Positions 1 through 8,605 are shown, counted from the stretch's first letter. The stretch is DNA of 63,718 bases from Pseudomonadota bacterium (GCA_021324535.1 JAJPIU010000130.1:1-63718), one strand, 5' to 3'. Numbers and translations are program-made. Notes: generated from the letters alone by a model not told the origin.

Positions 1-28
1 CCCAGCGCCGAACGCCGATTCGCTCGCT

Positions 29-2062
29 ATGTCCGACATCCTCGTGCGGGCGCGCCCGACAATGGAGGACGTCTACCAGTTTGTCGAGACGACCGAGTGT
101 GTGATTGGCTTCTGCGACGCCGAGGGGCGCCTGATCGATCTGATCGGCTCGCCTACCTTGCTGGCCACACTCACCGCTATCGGCTGGGGCGTCGGCTCAT
201 GCTGGAATGAGGAGTGCGCCGGAACAAACGGCGTCGCGCTGGCGCTGCTCGATGCGTTTCCTATGCAGGTGAGCGGCGAGTCACACTACTGCGCGGCGCT
301 GACCCCTTACTGCACTTCCGCCGCGCCCGCCTACGATACGCTGGGCAGCCCTGTCGGCGCTGTGATCGCCATCACGCCCGCCGCTGAGGGCCACCTGCAT
401 ACGCTGGGGATGGTCAGCGCCGCCGCCAACGCGCTGACCAGCGAGCTACGCATGAACCTCTGGCTAACCAGCGCCAACGAGCGCCTCACCGAACTTCACG
501 CCATCTTGCAAACGCTCTCCGAAGGAATCATCCTGCTGCGGCCAGACGGTGTGATTGCCCAGATGACAGCCCACGCCGGGCGGCTGCTCAATCTGGCTCC
601 TGCGCGTGTCACAGGGAGACGGCTTGGCGACATCATCGGCTTGCCGGGCGCGCTCACCGATGCCTTACGTGTGGCTCGCGAACTGCACGATGAGGAACTG
701 ATTTTTCGTGTAGGCGACGAGCGCATCACCTGCCTCTGTACACTGCGCCCCGTCGCGCCGTCTTCCACTGGCGGCTTCCTCCCAGACAAAGCCACCCCCA
801 CTCTGGCGATTCCTGAGATTCCTGAGATTCCTGCGGATGGCAGTCGCCGTGGCTTCGCGCCGCCAATCGGCCAGGCGTACACACTGCGCACACAGCCACG
901 CGCCATCGTCGGCTGCTTTGTGCTGACGCTACGGAGCATCGAGCGAGCGCAACGTCTGGCCCACCGTATGATGGGAACCCAGGCGCGCATGCGATTCAAC
1001 AACATCATCGGGCAGAGTCCAGCGCTGCTCGACGCGCTCCGGCTGGCGCATATTGCGGCGGAGGGCGCTTCGGCGGTGCTGTTGCACGGCGAAACGGGCG
1101 TTGGCAAAGAAATCTTCGCACAGAGCATCCATAACGCCAGTCCGCGCGCCGAAGGGCCGTTCGTTGCCATCAACTGCGCCGCCATTCCACGCGAGCTGAT
1201 CAACAGCGAACTGTTTGGCTACGAAAGCGGCGCGGGCGGCGAACGTTCTGGCCGCCCCGGAAAGTTCGAACTGGCCAACGGCGGCACACTCTTTCTGGAT
1301 GAGATCGGTGATATGCCGCACGACTTGCAGGCCAGCCTGTTGCGCGCCATCGCCATGCGCAGCATCGTTCGCGCTGGCGGCCAGCGCGAACGCCCTGTGG
1401 ATGTGCGGATCATTGCCGCTACTCACACCAACCTGCCCGATGCCGTACGCTCCGGCGCGTTTCGCTCAGACCTCTACTTTCGCCTGAACGCTTTCCCCAT
1501 CGAGATTCCTCCCCTGCGCGAACGTGCTGGCGACCTGCCGCTGTTGGTGGAAGCCATCCTGCTACGCCTCAGTATCCGTCTCAATCGCCACCTGGGCATC
1601 GAGGCTGAGGCGCTTACCATGCTGGAGTCCTATGCCTGGCCGGGTAACATCCGCGAGCTTGAAAACGTGATCGAGCGTGCGGTCTATATCTCCGAGCGCG
1701 GGGTGATCGAGTACGCCGACCTGCCCGAAAACATCCGCGCGCCACAGGCGTATGCCATGCCACTTGCCGCGCCTATCCTCATCGCCGCTGAGCCACCCTT
1801 TGCGGACTTCCCAGGCCGTCGCAGTTCCACCCTCTCAGCTATGCCGCGCCACGAGACAATAGCCGCCATAGAAGCAGCCGCGCCGACGCCACCCACCGAG
1901 CCGACTGCGAAGAAGCGCCTGCGCCATGAAAACGAGCTTGCCGAGGAGTCGCTGATCCGTCGCATGCTACGTGAGCGTCATGGCGCGTTGGGTGAGGTCG
2001 CGCAGGCGCTCGGCGTCAGCCGCTCCACCCTTTGGCGCAAGATGCGCCGCTATGGCATCTAA
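29..2062 (+). CDS. dhaR: DhaR/AcoR-type AAA+ transcriptional regulator, possibly 5'-truncated by the window edge
   Basis: The order is GAF-like sensor (about residues 15-150), PAS-like region (150-310), AAA+ domain with Walker A GETGVGKE and Walker B GTLFLDEIGDM, the arginine-finger region, and a C-terminal Fis-type helix-turn-helix ending LGVSRSTLWRKMRRYGI. The family activates transcription from upstream sites. Position before dhaKLM suggests it controls that operon, as DhaR does in enterobacteria. The loop that normally reads GAFTGA is shortened to GAGGERSG, so contact with sigma-54 is doubtful. The reading frame stays open upstream to base 2 and no ribosome binding site precedes the ATG at 29. 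Family members usually have some 60 extra N-terminal residues, so the true start may lie outside the window. A 9-base tandem repeat (808-834) encodes an IPE repeat in the linker. Confidence 0.85.
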   Translation: MSDILVRARPTMEDVYQFVETTECVIGFCDAEGRLIDLIGSPTLLATLTAIGWGVGSCWNEECAGTNGVALALLDAFPMQVSGESHYCAALTPYCTSAAPAYDTLGSPVGAVIAITPAAEGHLHTLGMVSAAANALTSELRMNLWLTSANERLTELHAILQTLSEGIILLRPDGVIAQMTAHAGRLLNLAPARVTGRRLGDIIGLPGALTDALRVARELHDEELIFRVGDERITCLCTLRPVAPSSTGGFLPDKATPTLAIPEIPEIPADGSRRGFAPPIGQAYTLRTQPRAIVGCFVLTLRSIERAQRLAHRMMGTQARMRFNNIIGQSPALLDALRLAHIAAEGASAVLLHGETGVGKEIFAQSIHNASPRAEGPFVAINCAAIPRELINSELFGYESGAGGERSGRPGKFELANGGTLFLDEIGDMPHDLQASLLRAIAMRSIVRAGGQRERPVDVRIIAATHTNLPDAVRSGAFRSDLYFRLNAFPIEIPPLRERAGDLPLLVEAILLRLSIRLNRHLGIEAEALTMLESYAWPGNIRELENVIERAVYISERGVIEYADLPENIRAPQAYAMPLAAPILIAAEPPFADFPGRRSSTLSAMPRHETIAAIEAAAPTPPTEPTAKKRLRHENELAEESLIRRMLRERHGALGEVAQALGVSRSTLWRKMRRYGI

Positions 2063-2153
2063 TTGACCGCCTGATCGCCTTCGCCCTACAACACCGCTCG
2101 CCCTCTGCGAACACGTTCCCGTCGCGCACTTGCAACGCTGTTTCACTCTTGCG

Positions 2154-2309
2154 ACAAGCATGTTTCATAGGCGCATTATCTTGTGGCTACAGAGCGGTGT
2201 GAAAGCATGCTTTTGTGACCAATTTTCCGAACGAGCAGAGTGCATGAATCGGCTTGAATTGAGGCTTTCAGAGCTAAAGCGCAACGAATTTTTTAGAGGT
2301 GTCTAAAAA
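2154..2309. promoter_or_regulatory. dha operon upstream region with dyad elements
   Basis: The 340-base gap between the regulator and the channel gene holds three symmetric elements. Bases 2202-2213 are a perfect palindrome, AAAGCATGCTTT. A related imperfect copy, AAGCATGTTT, lies at 2156-2165. At 2290-2297 and 2302-2309 there is a perfect 8-base inverted repeat TTTTTAGA/TCTAAAAA with a 4-base loop. They are plausible operator or leader elements for the DhaR-like regulator, which is inference. I see no clear -24/-12 sigma-54 promoter and no convincing -35/-10 pair. Confidence 0.4.
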
Positions 2310-2404
2310 CAGCTATCTTTTTCCACTTGCGCAATGTACCATCTCTCCCATCCACACATCCTGAGTCGTGGAGGCACTGGCTGCCATGTGGCAGGAGGTA
2401 TTCG

Positions 2405-3196
2405 ATGCAGAAAGAACCGACCCTTGTCCAGAAGTTAGCCGCAGAGTTCATTGGGACGGCGCTGCTGACCCTGATCGGCGCTGGCTCCGTCACCGCCACT
2501 ATCACCCTGGAGTCCGGCTCGGGCGCGAAGTTTTCCGAGGCAGACCTGGGTGTGATCTCCCTCGCGTTTGGGTTTATCATTATTGCGATGGTGTACTCCA
2601 TCGGCAAAGTCTCCGGCTGTCAGATCAATCCCGCTGTCAGCATCGCACTGGCGCTGACAGGTCGTCTCAGCTGGACGGCAGCAGCGATGAACATCGTGGC
2701 GCAGTTCGCCGGGGCCATCGCAGGAGCCTTTGGTATCGTCGCAATGTTTGGCACGCACGCCGCAGCGACAAGCATTCTCGGTGTCACCTCGTATGGCGCA
2801 GCGATCAATCCTGTGCAGGCCATCGCCGCTGAGGCCATCGGCACGTTCATTCTGGTCTTCACCATCTTTGGCGTCGCGGTCGATCCGCGCTCACCTAACG
2901 GCTGGGCGGGTCTGGTGATCGGTTTGGTCGTGGCGGCCATTATCTTCGTGGTGGCGCCTGTCACTGGCGCGTCGCTCAATCCCGCGCGTACCTTTGGTAC
3001 GGTCTTCGTGCAGGCGATCTACGGCGGCAAAGCGTTCTACGATCAGTTCTATGTGTATGTGATTGGCCCGGTGTTGGGTGGCGCGCTTGGCGCCTTCGCC
3101 TATGACTTCATCGCCTCGCCGAAGTCTGCCGCGCAACCTGCGCCCAGCCCAACCGAACAACCGGCAGCCGTGCCAAGCGCCGCCAGCCGTAGCTAG
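2405..3196 (+). CDS. MIP family channel (aquaporin/glyceroporin)
   Basis: A 263-residue six-helix channel protein with both half-helix signatures, SGCQINPAV and GASLNPART. The start at 2405 is chosen because AGGAGG sits at 2393-2398, 6 bases upstream; a start at 2327 would add 26 non-conserved residues. The residue after the second NPAR is Thr, as in water channels, whereas GlpF has Asp. The helix-5 filter position that is His in AqpZ appears to be Ile here, so the pore is not a classical water pore. Being first in the DHA kinase operon, it probably admits glycerol or dihydroxyacetone. That substrate is inferred from context only. Confidence 0.88.
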   Translation: MQKEPTLVQKLAAEFIGTALLTLIGAGSVTATITLESGSGAKFSEADLGVISLAFGFIIIAMVYSIGKVSGCQINPAVSIALALTGRLSWTAAAMNIVAQFAGAIAGAFGIVAMFGTHAAATSILGVTSYGAAINPVQAIAAEAIGTFILVFTIFGVAVDPRSPNGWAGLVIGLVVAAIIFVVAPVTGASLNPARTFGTVFVQAIYGGKAFYDQFYVYVIGPVLGGALGAFAYDFIASPKSAAQPAPSPTEQPAAVPSAASRS

Positions 3197-3263
3197 CCTC
3201 TCTGCGCAGTTATCATGAAGCGCCCTCAGTTGAGGGTGGAACCACAGAGGAGTGTATACGCGA

Positions 3264-4265
3264 ATGAAGAAACTGATCAACTCGCCAGAGTCGGTGGTTG
3301 ATGACGAACTCCACGGACTTGAGGCGGCGCACCCAGATCTGGTGCGAGTGGACTTTGAGAATCATATCGTCGTGCGCGCCGATGCGCCTGTGGTGGGCAA
3401 GGTCGGCGTCATCTCAGGCGGCGGCAGCGGCCATGAGCCAATGCACGGCGGCTTTGTCGGGCGCGGCATGCTCGACGCCGCCTGCCCAGGCGCGGTCTTC
3501 ACCTCGCCCGTGCCCGACCAAATGCTGGCAGCCACCCGCGCAGTAAACGGTGGCGCTGGTGTGCTGCACATCGTCAAGAACTACACAGGCGACGTACTGA
3601 ACTTCGAGATGGCGGCTGAGCTTGCGCAGGCGGAGAACATCCAGGTGGCCAGCGTCACGATGGATGACGACGTAGCGGTGAAGGATAGCCTCTACACGGC
3701 AGGGCGACGTGGCGTCGGCGCAACTGTGCTGGCGGAAAAGATCGTCGGCGCGGCGGCAGCGGCAGGCGCGCCGCTTGAGCGGGTGGCCAACCTCTGCCGC
3801 AAGGTAAACGCCAACGCCCGCAGCATGGGGATGGCGCTCACCTCGTGCACGGTTCCTGCGGCTGGCAAGCCCACGTTTGAACTTGGCGACGACGAGATGG
3901 AAATCGGCATCGGCATCCACGGCGAGCCTGGGCGCACACGCATGAAGCTGGCTCCTGCGGCGCAGATCGCTGAGTTGCTTCTCTTGCCGATCCTCGAAGA
4001 CCTTCCCTTCCGATCTGGTGATACCGTGCTGGCGTTCGTGAACGGCATGGGTGGCACGCCGTTGATCGAACTTTACGTGATGTATAACGAGGTCAGCCGC
4101 ATCCTCAAAGGCAAAGGCGTCACCATCGGGCGCAACCTGATCGGCAGCTATATCACCTCGCTCGAAATGGCCGGTTGCTCGGTGACGCTGCTCAAGTTGG
4201 ACGACGAACTGACCCAGCTCTGGGATGCGCCTGTCCACACGCCAGCGTTGCGCTGGCGCGCCTGA
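3264..4265 (+). CDS. dhaK: Dihydroxyacetone kinase subunit DhaK
   Basis: This 333-residue protein binds dihydroxyacetone covalently as a hemiaminal and presents it for phosphorylation by DhaL. The substrate-binding motif SGGGSGHEP is at residues 51-59, and the covalent His lies in GIGIHGEPG (His219). Length matches the family. The ATG at 3264 follows GAGGAG (3247-3252). A GTG at 3252 overlaps that ribosome binding site and is less likely. It follows the MIP channel by 67 bases and precedes dhaL. The gene ends inside four tandem copies of an 8-base repeat that begins with its own stop codon. Confidence 0.95.
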   Translation: MKKLINSPESVVDDELHGLEAAHPDLVRVDFENHIVVRADAPVVGKVGVISGGGSGHEPMHGGFVGRGMLDAACPGAVFTSPVPDQMLAATRAVNGGAGVLHIVKNYTGDVLNFEMAAELAQAENIQVASVTMDDDVAVKDSLYTAGRRGVGATVLAEKIVGAAAAAGAPLERVANLCRKVNANARSMGMALTSCTVPAAGKPTFELGDDEMEIGIGIHGEPGRTRMKLAPAAQIAELLLLPILEDLPFRSGDTVLAFVNGMGGTPLIELYVMYNEVSRILKGKGVTIGRNLIGSYITSLEMAGCSVTLLKLDDELTQLWDAPVHTPALRWRA

Positions 4266-4294
4266 GCGAGTGAGCGAGTGAGCGAGTGAGCGAG
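4263..4294. repeat. Four tandem copies of an 8-bp repeat
   Basis: The unit TGAGCGAG is repeated four times without mismatch, starting exactly at the dhaK stop codon (TGA, 4263-4265). Because the unit length is not a multiple of three and each copy contains TGA, a change in copy number would leave DhaK intact but alter the dhaK-dhaL spacing of about 185 bases. Confidence 0.9.
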
Positions 4295-4450
4295 CGCCCA
4301 CACAACAAGCGCATGGCGAAGGCTGGCGACGCCGCAACCTTTTGAGTCTGTTTCGGCAGCGCTTGCCTTCCCGGATGATCCATTTGGTCGTTACAGCTAT
4401 GCGTGCTCTGTGTAGGGAAGATCACTGAGATCGCAAAAGGAACGATATGT

Positions 4451-5077
4451 ATGACACCTGATCGTACCTGCGTGTTGGCCTGGCTGCGCCGGTCGGCGGC
4501 GGCGCTCCATGAGCAACGTGACTACCTGACCAGCCTCGACGCCGCCATCGGCGACGCCGACCACGGCATCAATATGGATCGTGGCTTCACCGCTGTACTG
4601 GATAAACTACCGACGGTGGCCGAGGCCGATGTAGGAACCATCCTCAAAACGGTCGGCGCCACACTCGTCTCCACGGTGGGCGGGGCCAGTGGCCCGCTCT
4701 ACGGCACGGCGTTTCTGCGAGCGGGCACTGCACTCGCCGGGCGCCAGGAGCTTCGCCCTGTGGATGCGCTTGCAGGTTTCGAGGCGGCCTATGAGGGAAT
4801 CGTGGCGCGCGGAAAGGCGCAACGGGGCGAGAAAACCATGCTCGATGCGTTTGGCCCCGCGCTGGATGCGCTCCGAGCCGCCATCGAGGCGAAGCAGCCC
4901 TTCGCCAATGCCCTGCGCGCCGCCGCTGATGCCGCTCAGGCTGGCGCGCTGGCCACCACCCCAATGATGGCGACGAAGGGGCGCGCAAGCTATCTGGGCC
5001 AGCGCAGCATAGGTCATCAAGACCCTGGCGCCACCTCGCTTGCCCTCTTCTTTCAGATGATGACGGATGGGAAGTAG
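4451..5077 (+). CDS. dhaL: Dihydroxyacetone kinase ADP-binding subunit DhaL
   Basis: A 208-residue all-helical subunit that carries a permanently bound ADP. DhaM rephosphorylates the ADP and the phosphate then passes to DHA on DhaK. The Mg-binding motif GDADHGINM supplies Asp35 and Asp37, with Asp30 just before. The start at 4451 has AAAAGGA 9 bases upstream; an in-frame start at 4403 lacks one. The ending GHQDPGATSL matches the family signature for the nucleotide-binding end of the barrel. The dhaM start lies 7 bases past its stop. Confidence 0.95.
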   Translation: MTPDRTCVLAWLRRSAAALHEQRDYLTSLDAAIGDADHGINMDRGFTAVLDKLPTVAEADVGTILKTVGATLVSTVGGASGPLYGTAFLRAGTALAGRQELRPVDALAGFEAAYEGIVARGKAQRGEKTMLDAFGPALDALRAAIEAKQPFANALRAAADAAQAGALATTPMMATKGRASYLGQRSIGHQDPGATSLALFFQMMTDGK

Positions 5078-5084
5078 GACGCCG

Positions 5085-5486
5085 ATGGCTGTGGGACTGG
5101 TAATCGTGTCGCATAGCGCGCGCCTGGCAGAGGGCGTGGTCGAGCTGGCGGCTCAGATGACACATGGCGCCGTGCGGCTGGCCGCTGCTGGCGGCATGGA
5201 CGACGGCGGCATCGGCACCTCGCTGGCCAGGGTCACTCAGGCGATTGCCAGCGCGGATAGCGGGGACGGCGTGGTGGCGCTGATAGACCTGGGCAGCGCC
5301 GCACTCATCGCCGAGATGGCGCTGGAATCGCTCGACGCCGAACAGCGGGCGCATGTGCGCCTGAGCGGCGGACCACTGGTGGAGGGCGCGATTTTGGCGG
5401 CGGTCGAAGCCTCGGTTGGCAGCCCGCTCGACGAGGTGCTGGCGACTGCGGAGAGCGCCCGCAGTCTGGAAAAACTGAAGAGATAG
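5085..5486 (+). CDS. dhaM: Phosphotransfer subunit DhaM (EIIA-Man-like domain only)
   Basis: This 133-residue protein matches the PTS EIIA-mannose fold of DhaM, with the phosphorylated His10 in LVIVSHSARLAEG and a GG(I)GTS loop. It transfers phosphate from HPr to the ADP on DhaL. It is the short, one-domain form, unlike the enterobacterial DhaM that is fused to HPr- and EI-like domains; those functions are supplied here by the next two genes. I chose the ATG at 5085 because TAGGAC precedes it. An in-frame ATG at 5067 would overlap dhaL. Confidence 0.92.
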   Translation: MAVGLVIVSHSARLAEGVVELAAQMTHGAVRLAAAGGMDDGGIGTSLARVTQAIASADSGDGVVALIDLGSAALIAEMALESLDAEQRAHVRLSGGPLVEGAILAAVEASVGSPLDEVLATAESARSLEKLKR

Positions 5487-5514
5487 ATTCAGAAGAGATA
5501 AAGGGTACAAGGGA

Positions 5515-5790
5515 ATGGCGACCGTTGAGAAAACGCTGATCCTGGTCAACAAAGTTGGGCTGCATGCTCGGCCTGCCGCTCTGTTCGTCCAGACAGCGGC
5601 TCGCTTTCAGGCGTCGGTGCGGGTGGTGTGTAACGGACGTCAGGCGGACGCCAAACGCATTTTGCCAGTGTTGCAATTGGGCGCCGAACAAGGCTCCGTC
5701 TTGCGCCTTTTCGCGGAAGGGCCAGACGCGGATGAGGCAATAAACGCACTGACCAGGCTGGTTCAGGAACGCTTCGGCGATCCCGAATGA
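5515..5790 (+). CDS. ptsH: HPr phosphocarrier protein
   Basis: A 91-residue HPr with the phosphorylated His17 in VGLHARPA. It accepts phosphate from Enzyme I and, given its place, donates it to DhaM. The regulatory site that is Ser46 in Gram-positive HPr is Arg48 here (ADAKRILP), so it should not be a target of HPr kinase. That suggests a dedicated carrier, not one serving catabolite repression. Its stop overlaps the start of the Enzyme I gene by 4 bases (ATGA), showing tight coupling. Confidence 0.93.
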   Translation: MATVEKTLILVNKVGLHARPAALFVQTAARFQASVRVVCNGRQADAKRILPVLQLGAEQGSVLRLFAEGPDADEAINALTRLVQERFGDPE

Positions 5791-7739
5791 GCGGCAAAAA
5801 AGAAAGTGTTTGCACTATGAATGTTCAGAGGGATGAACGCGCCACCAAACGCGACGCCACCGTCACACCAGGCGATGACCACATCAACCGGCGCCAAGGA
5901 CAAGGCATCGGAGCGTCGCCTGGCGTCGCCGTTGGCCCTGTGCTGCTCTATCGTCAAGCCGGTGGCGCGCTTCCCTCCATTCAGCCTATTCAGCGCCCTG
6001 CGCACACTGATCCCGCCGCAAACAGACATACTCCCAACACAGGATTTGATCCGGCGAATGAGCGTGCCCGACTGCGTAAGGCATTGGCTGCGGCAGTAAA
6101 CGACCTGCGCGCGCTCGAGGCGCAGGTACGCACGGAGATAGGCGCGCAGGAGGCTGGCATCTTCGCGTCACAGGCGTTGATGCTTGAAGACCCAACCATC
6201 GAGGAGCGCGCCAACGAACTGATCGAGGCAGGCGCCGACGCATCTGTTGCGCTCACCCAAGCGACGGAAGAGCAGGCCGAATTGTTGCTGACCCTACCCG
6301 ATCCGCTCTGGCAGGCGCGTGCGGCGGATGTACGCGACGCCGCTGAACGTGCGTTCCGCTGGCTGGCCACCGGCGCGACGCAGAGCCAGTCGCTTGCCGA
6401 GCGTATCGCGGCTATGGGGGCTCCGGTCATCGTCGTGGCCGACGATCTGACGCCATCTGATACCGCGCACATGCGACCGGATACTGTGCTGGGCATTGCT
6501 CTGGCACAGGGAAGCACAACTGCACACGCAGCCATTCTTGCGCGGGCGCTGGGCATTCCGGCGGTGATGGGCCTGGGCGACGCATTCATCTCGCGGCTGG
6601 CCGATGGTGATACGCTGATCATAGACGGTGCGACGGGCGAGGTGATAGCCCACCCATTTGCGGAACAGGTTGTGGCAGCGACGGCTGAGATGCAGACTCG
6701 CCAGGCGCAACGCACGCAACAGGGGCGCCAGACGCGCGCCTGGCGGTGGGCGCCGGGGCGGATGCGCGATGGCGTCGCCGTGCGGGTGATGGCGAACATC
6801 GGTGGGGTGGCCGACGCGCGCGCCGCCGCCGAAGCTGGAGCCGAAGGGATAGGCTTACTACGCACGGAGTTTCTCTTCTCCGGCCTGGCCACGCTGCCCA
6901 CTGAGAATGAGCAAACTGAGATGTACTGCGACATCCTGGACGCCTTTCGCGCGCCGGAGCCATTCGCCGGTCGCGTCCGCCACCCTGTCATCATTCGCAC
7001 ACTCGACGCAGGCGCCGATAAGCCATTACCCGCGCTGGCGTCGCTGTTTGCCCAGACAGAGGCCAATCCAGCGCTGGGTGTGCGTGGCATTCGTCTAAGT
7101 CTTGCCGCGCCGGATGTGCTTGCGACGCAGTTGCGGGCCATTGTGCGAGCAGTGGCCCGCACTGGCGTGCAGGCGCGCATCATGGCGCCGATGATTGCCA
7201 CTCTCGAAGAGTTGCGCGCGATTCGCCAGGCGCTACGCACAGCCCGCGATGACCTGGCGCGCCAGGGAATACGGCTTGCCCAGGCGATTCCACTGGGCAT
7301 CATGATAGAGACGCCCGCCGCCGTTTTTGCCTGTGACGATCTGGCGCGTGAAGCAGCGTTTTTTAGTATCGGCGCCAACGACCTGACTCAATATGTGATG
7401 GCTGCAGATCGCCTGAACGCGCAATTGGCTGCCCTGTGCGATCCGCTACAACCGGCGGTGCTACGGGCCATCGCGATGATCACCAGTGCGGGCCAGCGTG
7501 TGGGGCGTCCGGTTGGCGTCTGCGGTGAGATGGCGGGCGACCCCCAGCTTGCGTTGCTATTGGCGGGGCTGGGCGTACACGAGGTCAGCATGACGCCACA
7601 GCGTATTCCGGCGGTGAAAGAGGCGCTGGCGCGCTACACACTCGCCGAGGCGCAGGCGACGGCGCAACGCATCCTCGCCGCGCCCACCTTCACCGAGGCG
7701 CTGGCGCTATTGAACATGGCGTTCCCCAACAACACATAA
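5787..7739 (+). CDS. ptsI: PEP-protein phosphotransferase, PTS Enzyme I
   Basis: This 650-residue enzyme takes phosphate from PEP and passes it to HPr. It begins with a 35-residue non-conserved stretch before GIGASPGVAVG. The active His lies in STTAHAAILAR (about residue 246). The PEP-binding barrel shows GIGLLRTEFLF, GIMIETPAAV and FSIGANDLTQY, and the C-terminal active Cys is in GVCGEMAGD (about 579). Length is a little over the usual 570-590 because of the N-terminal extension; an alternative start is 5817. It closes the dha operon, and no sugar-specific EII gene is seen in the window. Confidence 0.95.
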   Translation: MSGKKESVCTMNVQRDERATKRDATVTPGDDHINRRQGQGIGASPGVAVGPVLLYRQAGGALPSIQPIQRPAHTDPAANRHTPNTGFDPANERARLRKALAAAVNDLRALEAQVRTEIGAQEAGIFASQALMLEDPTIEERANELIEAGADASVALTQATEEQAELLLTLPDPLWQARAADVRDAAERAFRWLATGATQSQSLAERIAAMGAPVIVVADDLTPSDTAHMRPDTVLGIALAQGSTTAHAAILARALGIPAVMGLGDAFISRLADGDTLIIDGATGEVIAHPFAEQVVAATAEMQTRQAQRTQQGRQTRAWRWAPGRMRDGVAVRVMANIGGVADARAAAEAGAEGIGLLRTEFLFSGLATLPTENEQTEMYCDILDAFRAPEPFAGRVRHPVIIRTLDAGADKPLPALASLFAQTEANPALGVRGIRLSLAAPDVLATQLRAIVRAVARTGVQARIMAPMIATLEELRAIRQALRTARDDLARQGIRLAQAIPLGIMIETPAAVFACDDLAREAAFFSIGANDLTQYVMAADRLNAQLAALCDPLQPAVLRAIAMITSAGQRVGRPVGVCGEMAGDPQLALLLAGLGVHEVSMTPQRIPAVKEALARYTLAEAQATAQRILAAPTFTEALALLNMAFPNNT

Positions 7740-7861
7740 ACAACAACAATACGTAGCCATCGTTGTTCTTCGCCATCCACATGGCGTACATGATGTCCGC
7801 AGTGGTTCCACACCGCGACTCATTCGTAGCGCGTAGCAAGCACAGTAAAGGAGCCTGTACG

Positions 7862-8320
7862 ATGATCGCCGAGACCATGACACAGACAGCCATCGCCGTC
7901 GCGCCCCCAGCCGATCCGTGGGATGCCCCCTATTTTGGCGGTATAGTCTATTTTTCCTATCGCCCGACGCCACTGCCAACACCAGCCACAAGCGAGGCTG
8001 CGCTGGCTAAGCTGCCGTACACGGTGAACGCCTGGGAACCGTGGGACGCGCCCTACTTTGGCGCTCCCATCTACCTGAACTTCCCAGGGTTTTCAGATAA
8101 TCATGTGGTGACAAACGTCCTGCTGGCCGCCGCGACACGTCCAGGCGAGCCGGAACCAGCGTTGGCGCCCCAGGTGGAGGATGTGGGCGTCTCGCCAGAA
8201 GACTCAAGCTCTTCCGCGATGTCTGGAGCCGGAGTGGGTAGCGCCATTGTTCACTCCATTAGTGGGGCGCGGCAAAACTGGTTGACTCGACTCTTTGGGG
8301 GATGGCGCGCCAGGAGATAG
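7862..8320 (+). CDS. Unknown protein with duplicated PWDAPYFG motif
   Basis: I do not recognise this 152-residue protein. Its notable feature is an internal duplication: PWDAPYFG at residues 19-26 and again at 60-67, each followed by an aromatic strand-like stretch (GIVYFSYRP and APIYLNFPG). The rest is Pro/Ala/Ser-rich, and the end is basic with Trp (WLTRLFGGWRARR). No signal peptide or membrane segment is obvious. The start at 7862 has AAAGGAG (7847-7853) 8 bases upstream. It is 122 bases beyond the Enzyme I gene and may be a separate unit. Confidence 0.7.
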   Translation: MIAETMTQTAIAVAPPADPWDAPYFGGIVYFSYRPTPLPTPATSEAALAKLPYTVNAWEPWDAPYFGAPIYLNFPGFSDNHVVTNVLLAAATRPGEPEPALAPQVEDVGVSPEDSSSSAMSGAGVGSAIVHSISGARQNWLTRLFGGWRARR

Positions 8321-8432
8321 CGCGCTGGTTCATCCAGCATACAGGAAACAAGAAGGAAGAAGCGCCGCCAGTTGCGTAAGATATCTCGAAGGAAACGCCG
8401 ATCACGGACGATCAGGTGGAAGTTGCTCGATG

Positions 8433-8441
8433 TGCTATAAT
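8433..8441 (+). promoter_or_regulatory. Extended -10 promoter element
   Basis: TGCTATAAT (-10 hexamer 8436-8441) lies in the 285-base gap before the PTPS-like gene, with no good -35 at the expected distance. It would give a leader of about 155 bases containing two small inverted repeats, CTGGC/GCCAG and TTATGC/GCATAA. I could not match the leader to a known riboswitch class. Confidence 0.45.
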
Positions 8442-8605
8442 AGGGACACGTCTGATGTTTCTGGCGCCGTTTGCCAGAGAGAGCAGCGCGCTTTGTGCGA
8501 TCTGTTATGCGATGGAGAATGGCATAAGGCGTGCGCTCAGCGTATAGCGTATAATTCCTGATGTCACTATGATGTGGTTGACCAGAGGGGCGTTGCGGAG
8601 TTGGC

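Noticed and set aside
496..1426. Long minus-strand frames opposite the dhaR gene
   Set aside because: They are antisense to a clearly conserved AAA+ protein and encode low-complexity, Ser/Arg/Ala-biased sequence typical of high-GC antisense frames.
2371..2400. TGGCTG-N5-TGGCA, resembling a sigma-54 -24/-12 promoter
   Set aside because: It lies within the ribosome binding region of the channel gene, leaving no room for a leader, and matches the consensus only partly.
5990..7378. 462-codon minus-strand open frame opposite Enzyme I
   Set aside because: Composition (Ala/Arg/Ser-rich, no motifs) and exact overlap with conserved ptsI show it is an artefact of GC-rich codons.
8448..8605. preQ1 or THF riboswitch before the PTPS/QueD-like gene
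   Set aside because: The leader has two small hairpins but none of the conserved bases of these riboswitch classes.
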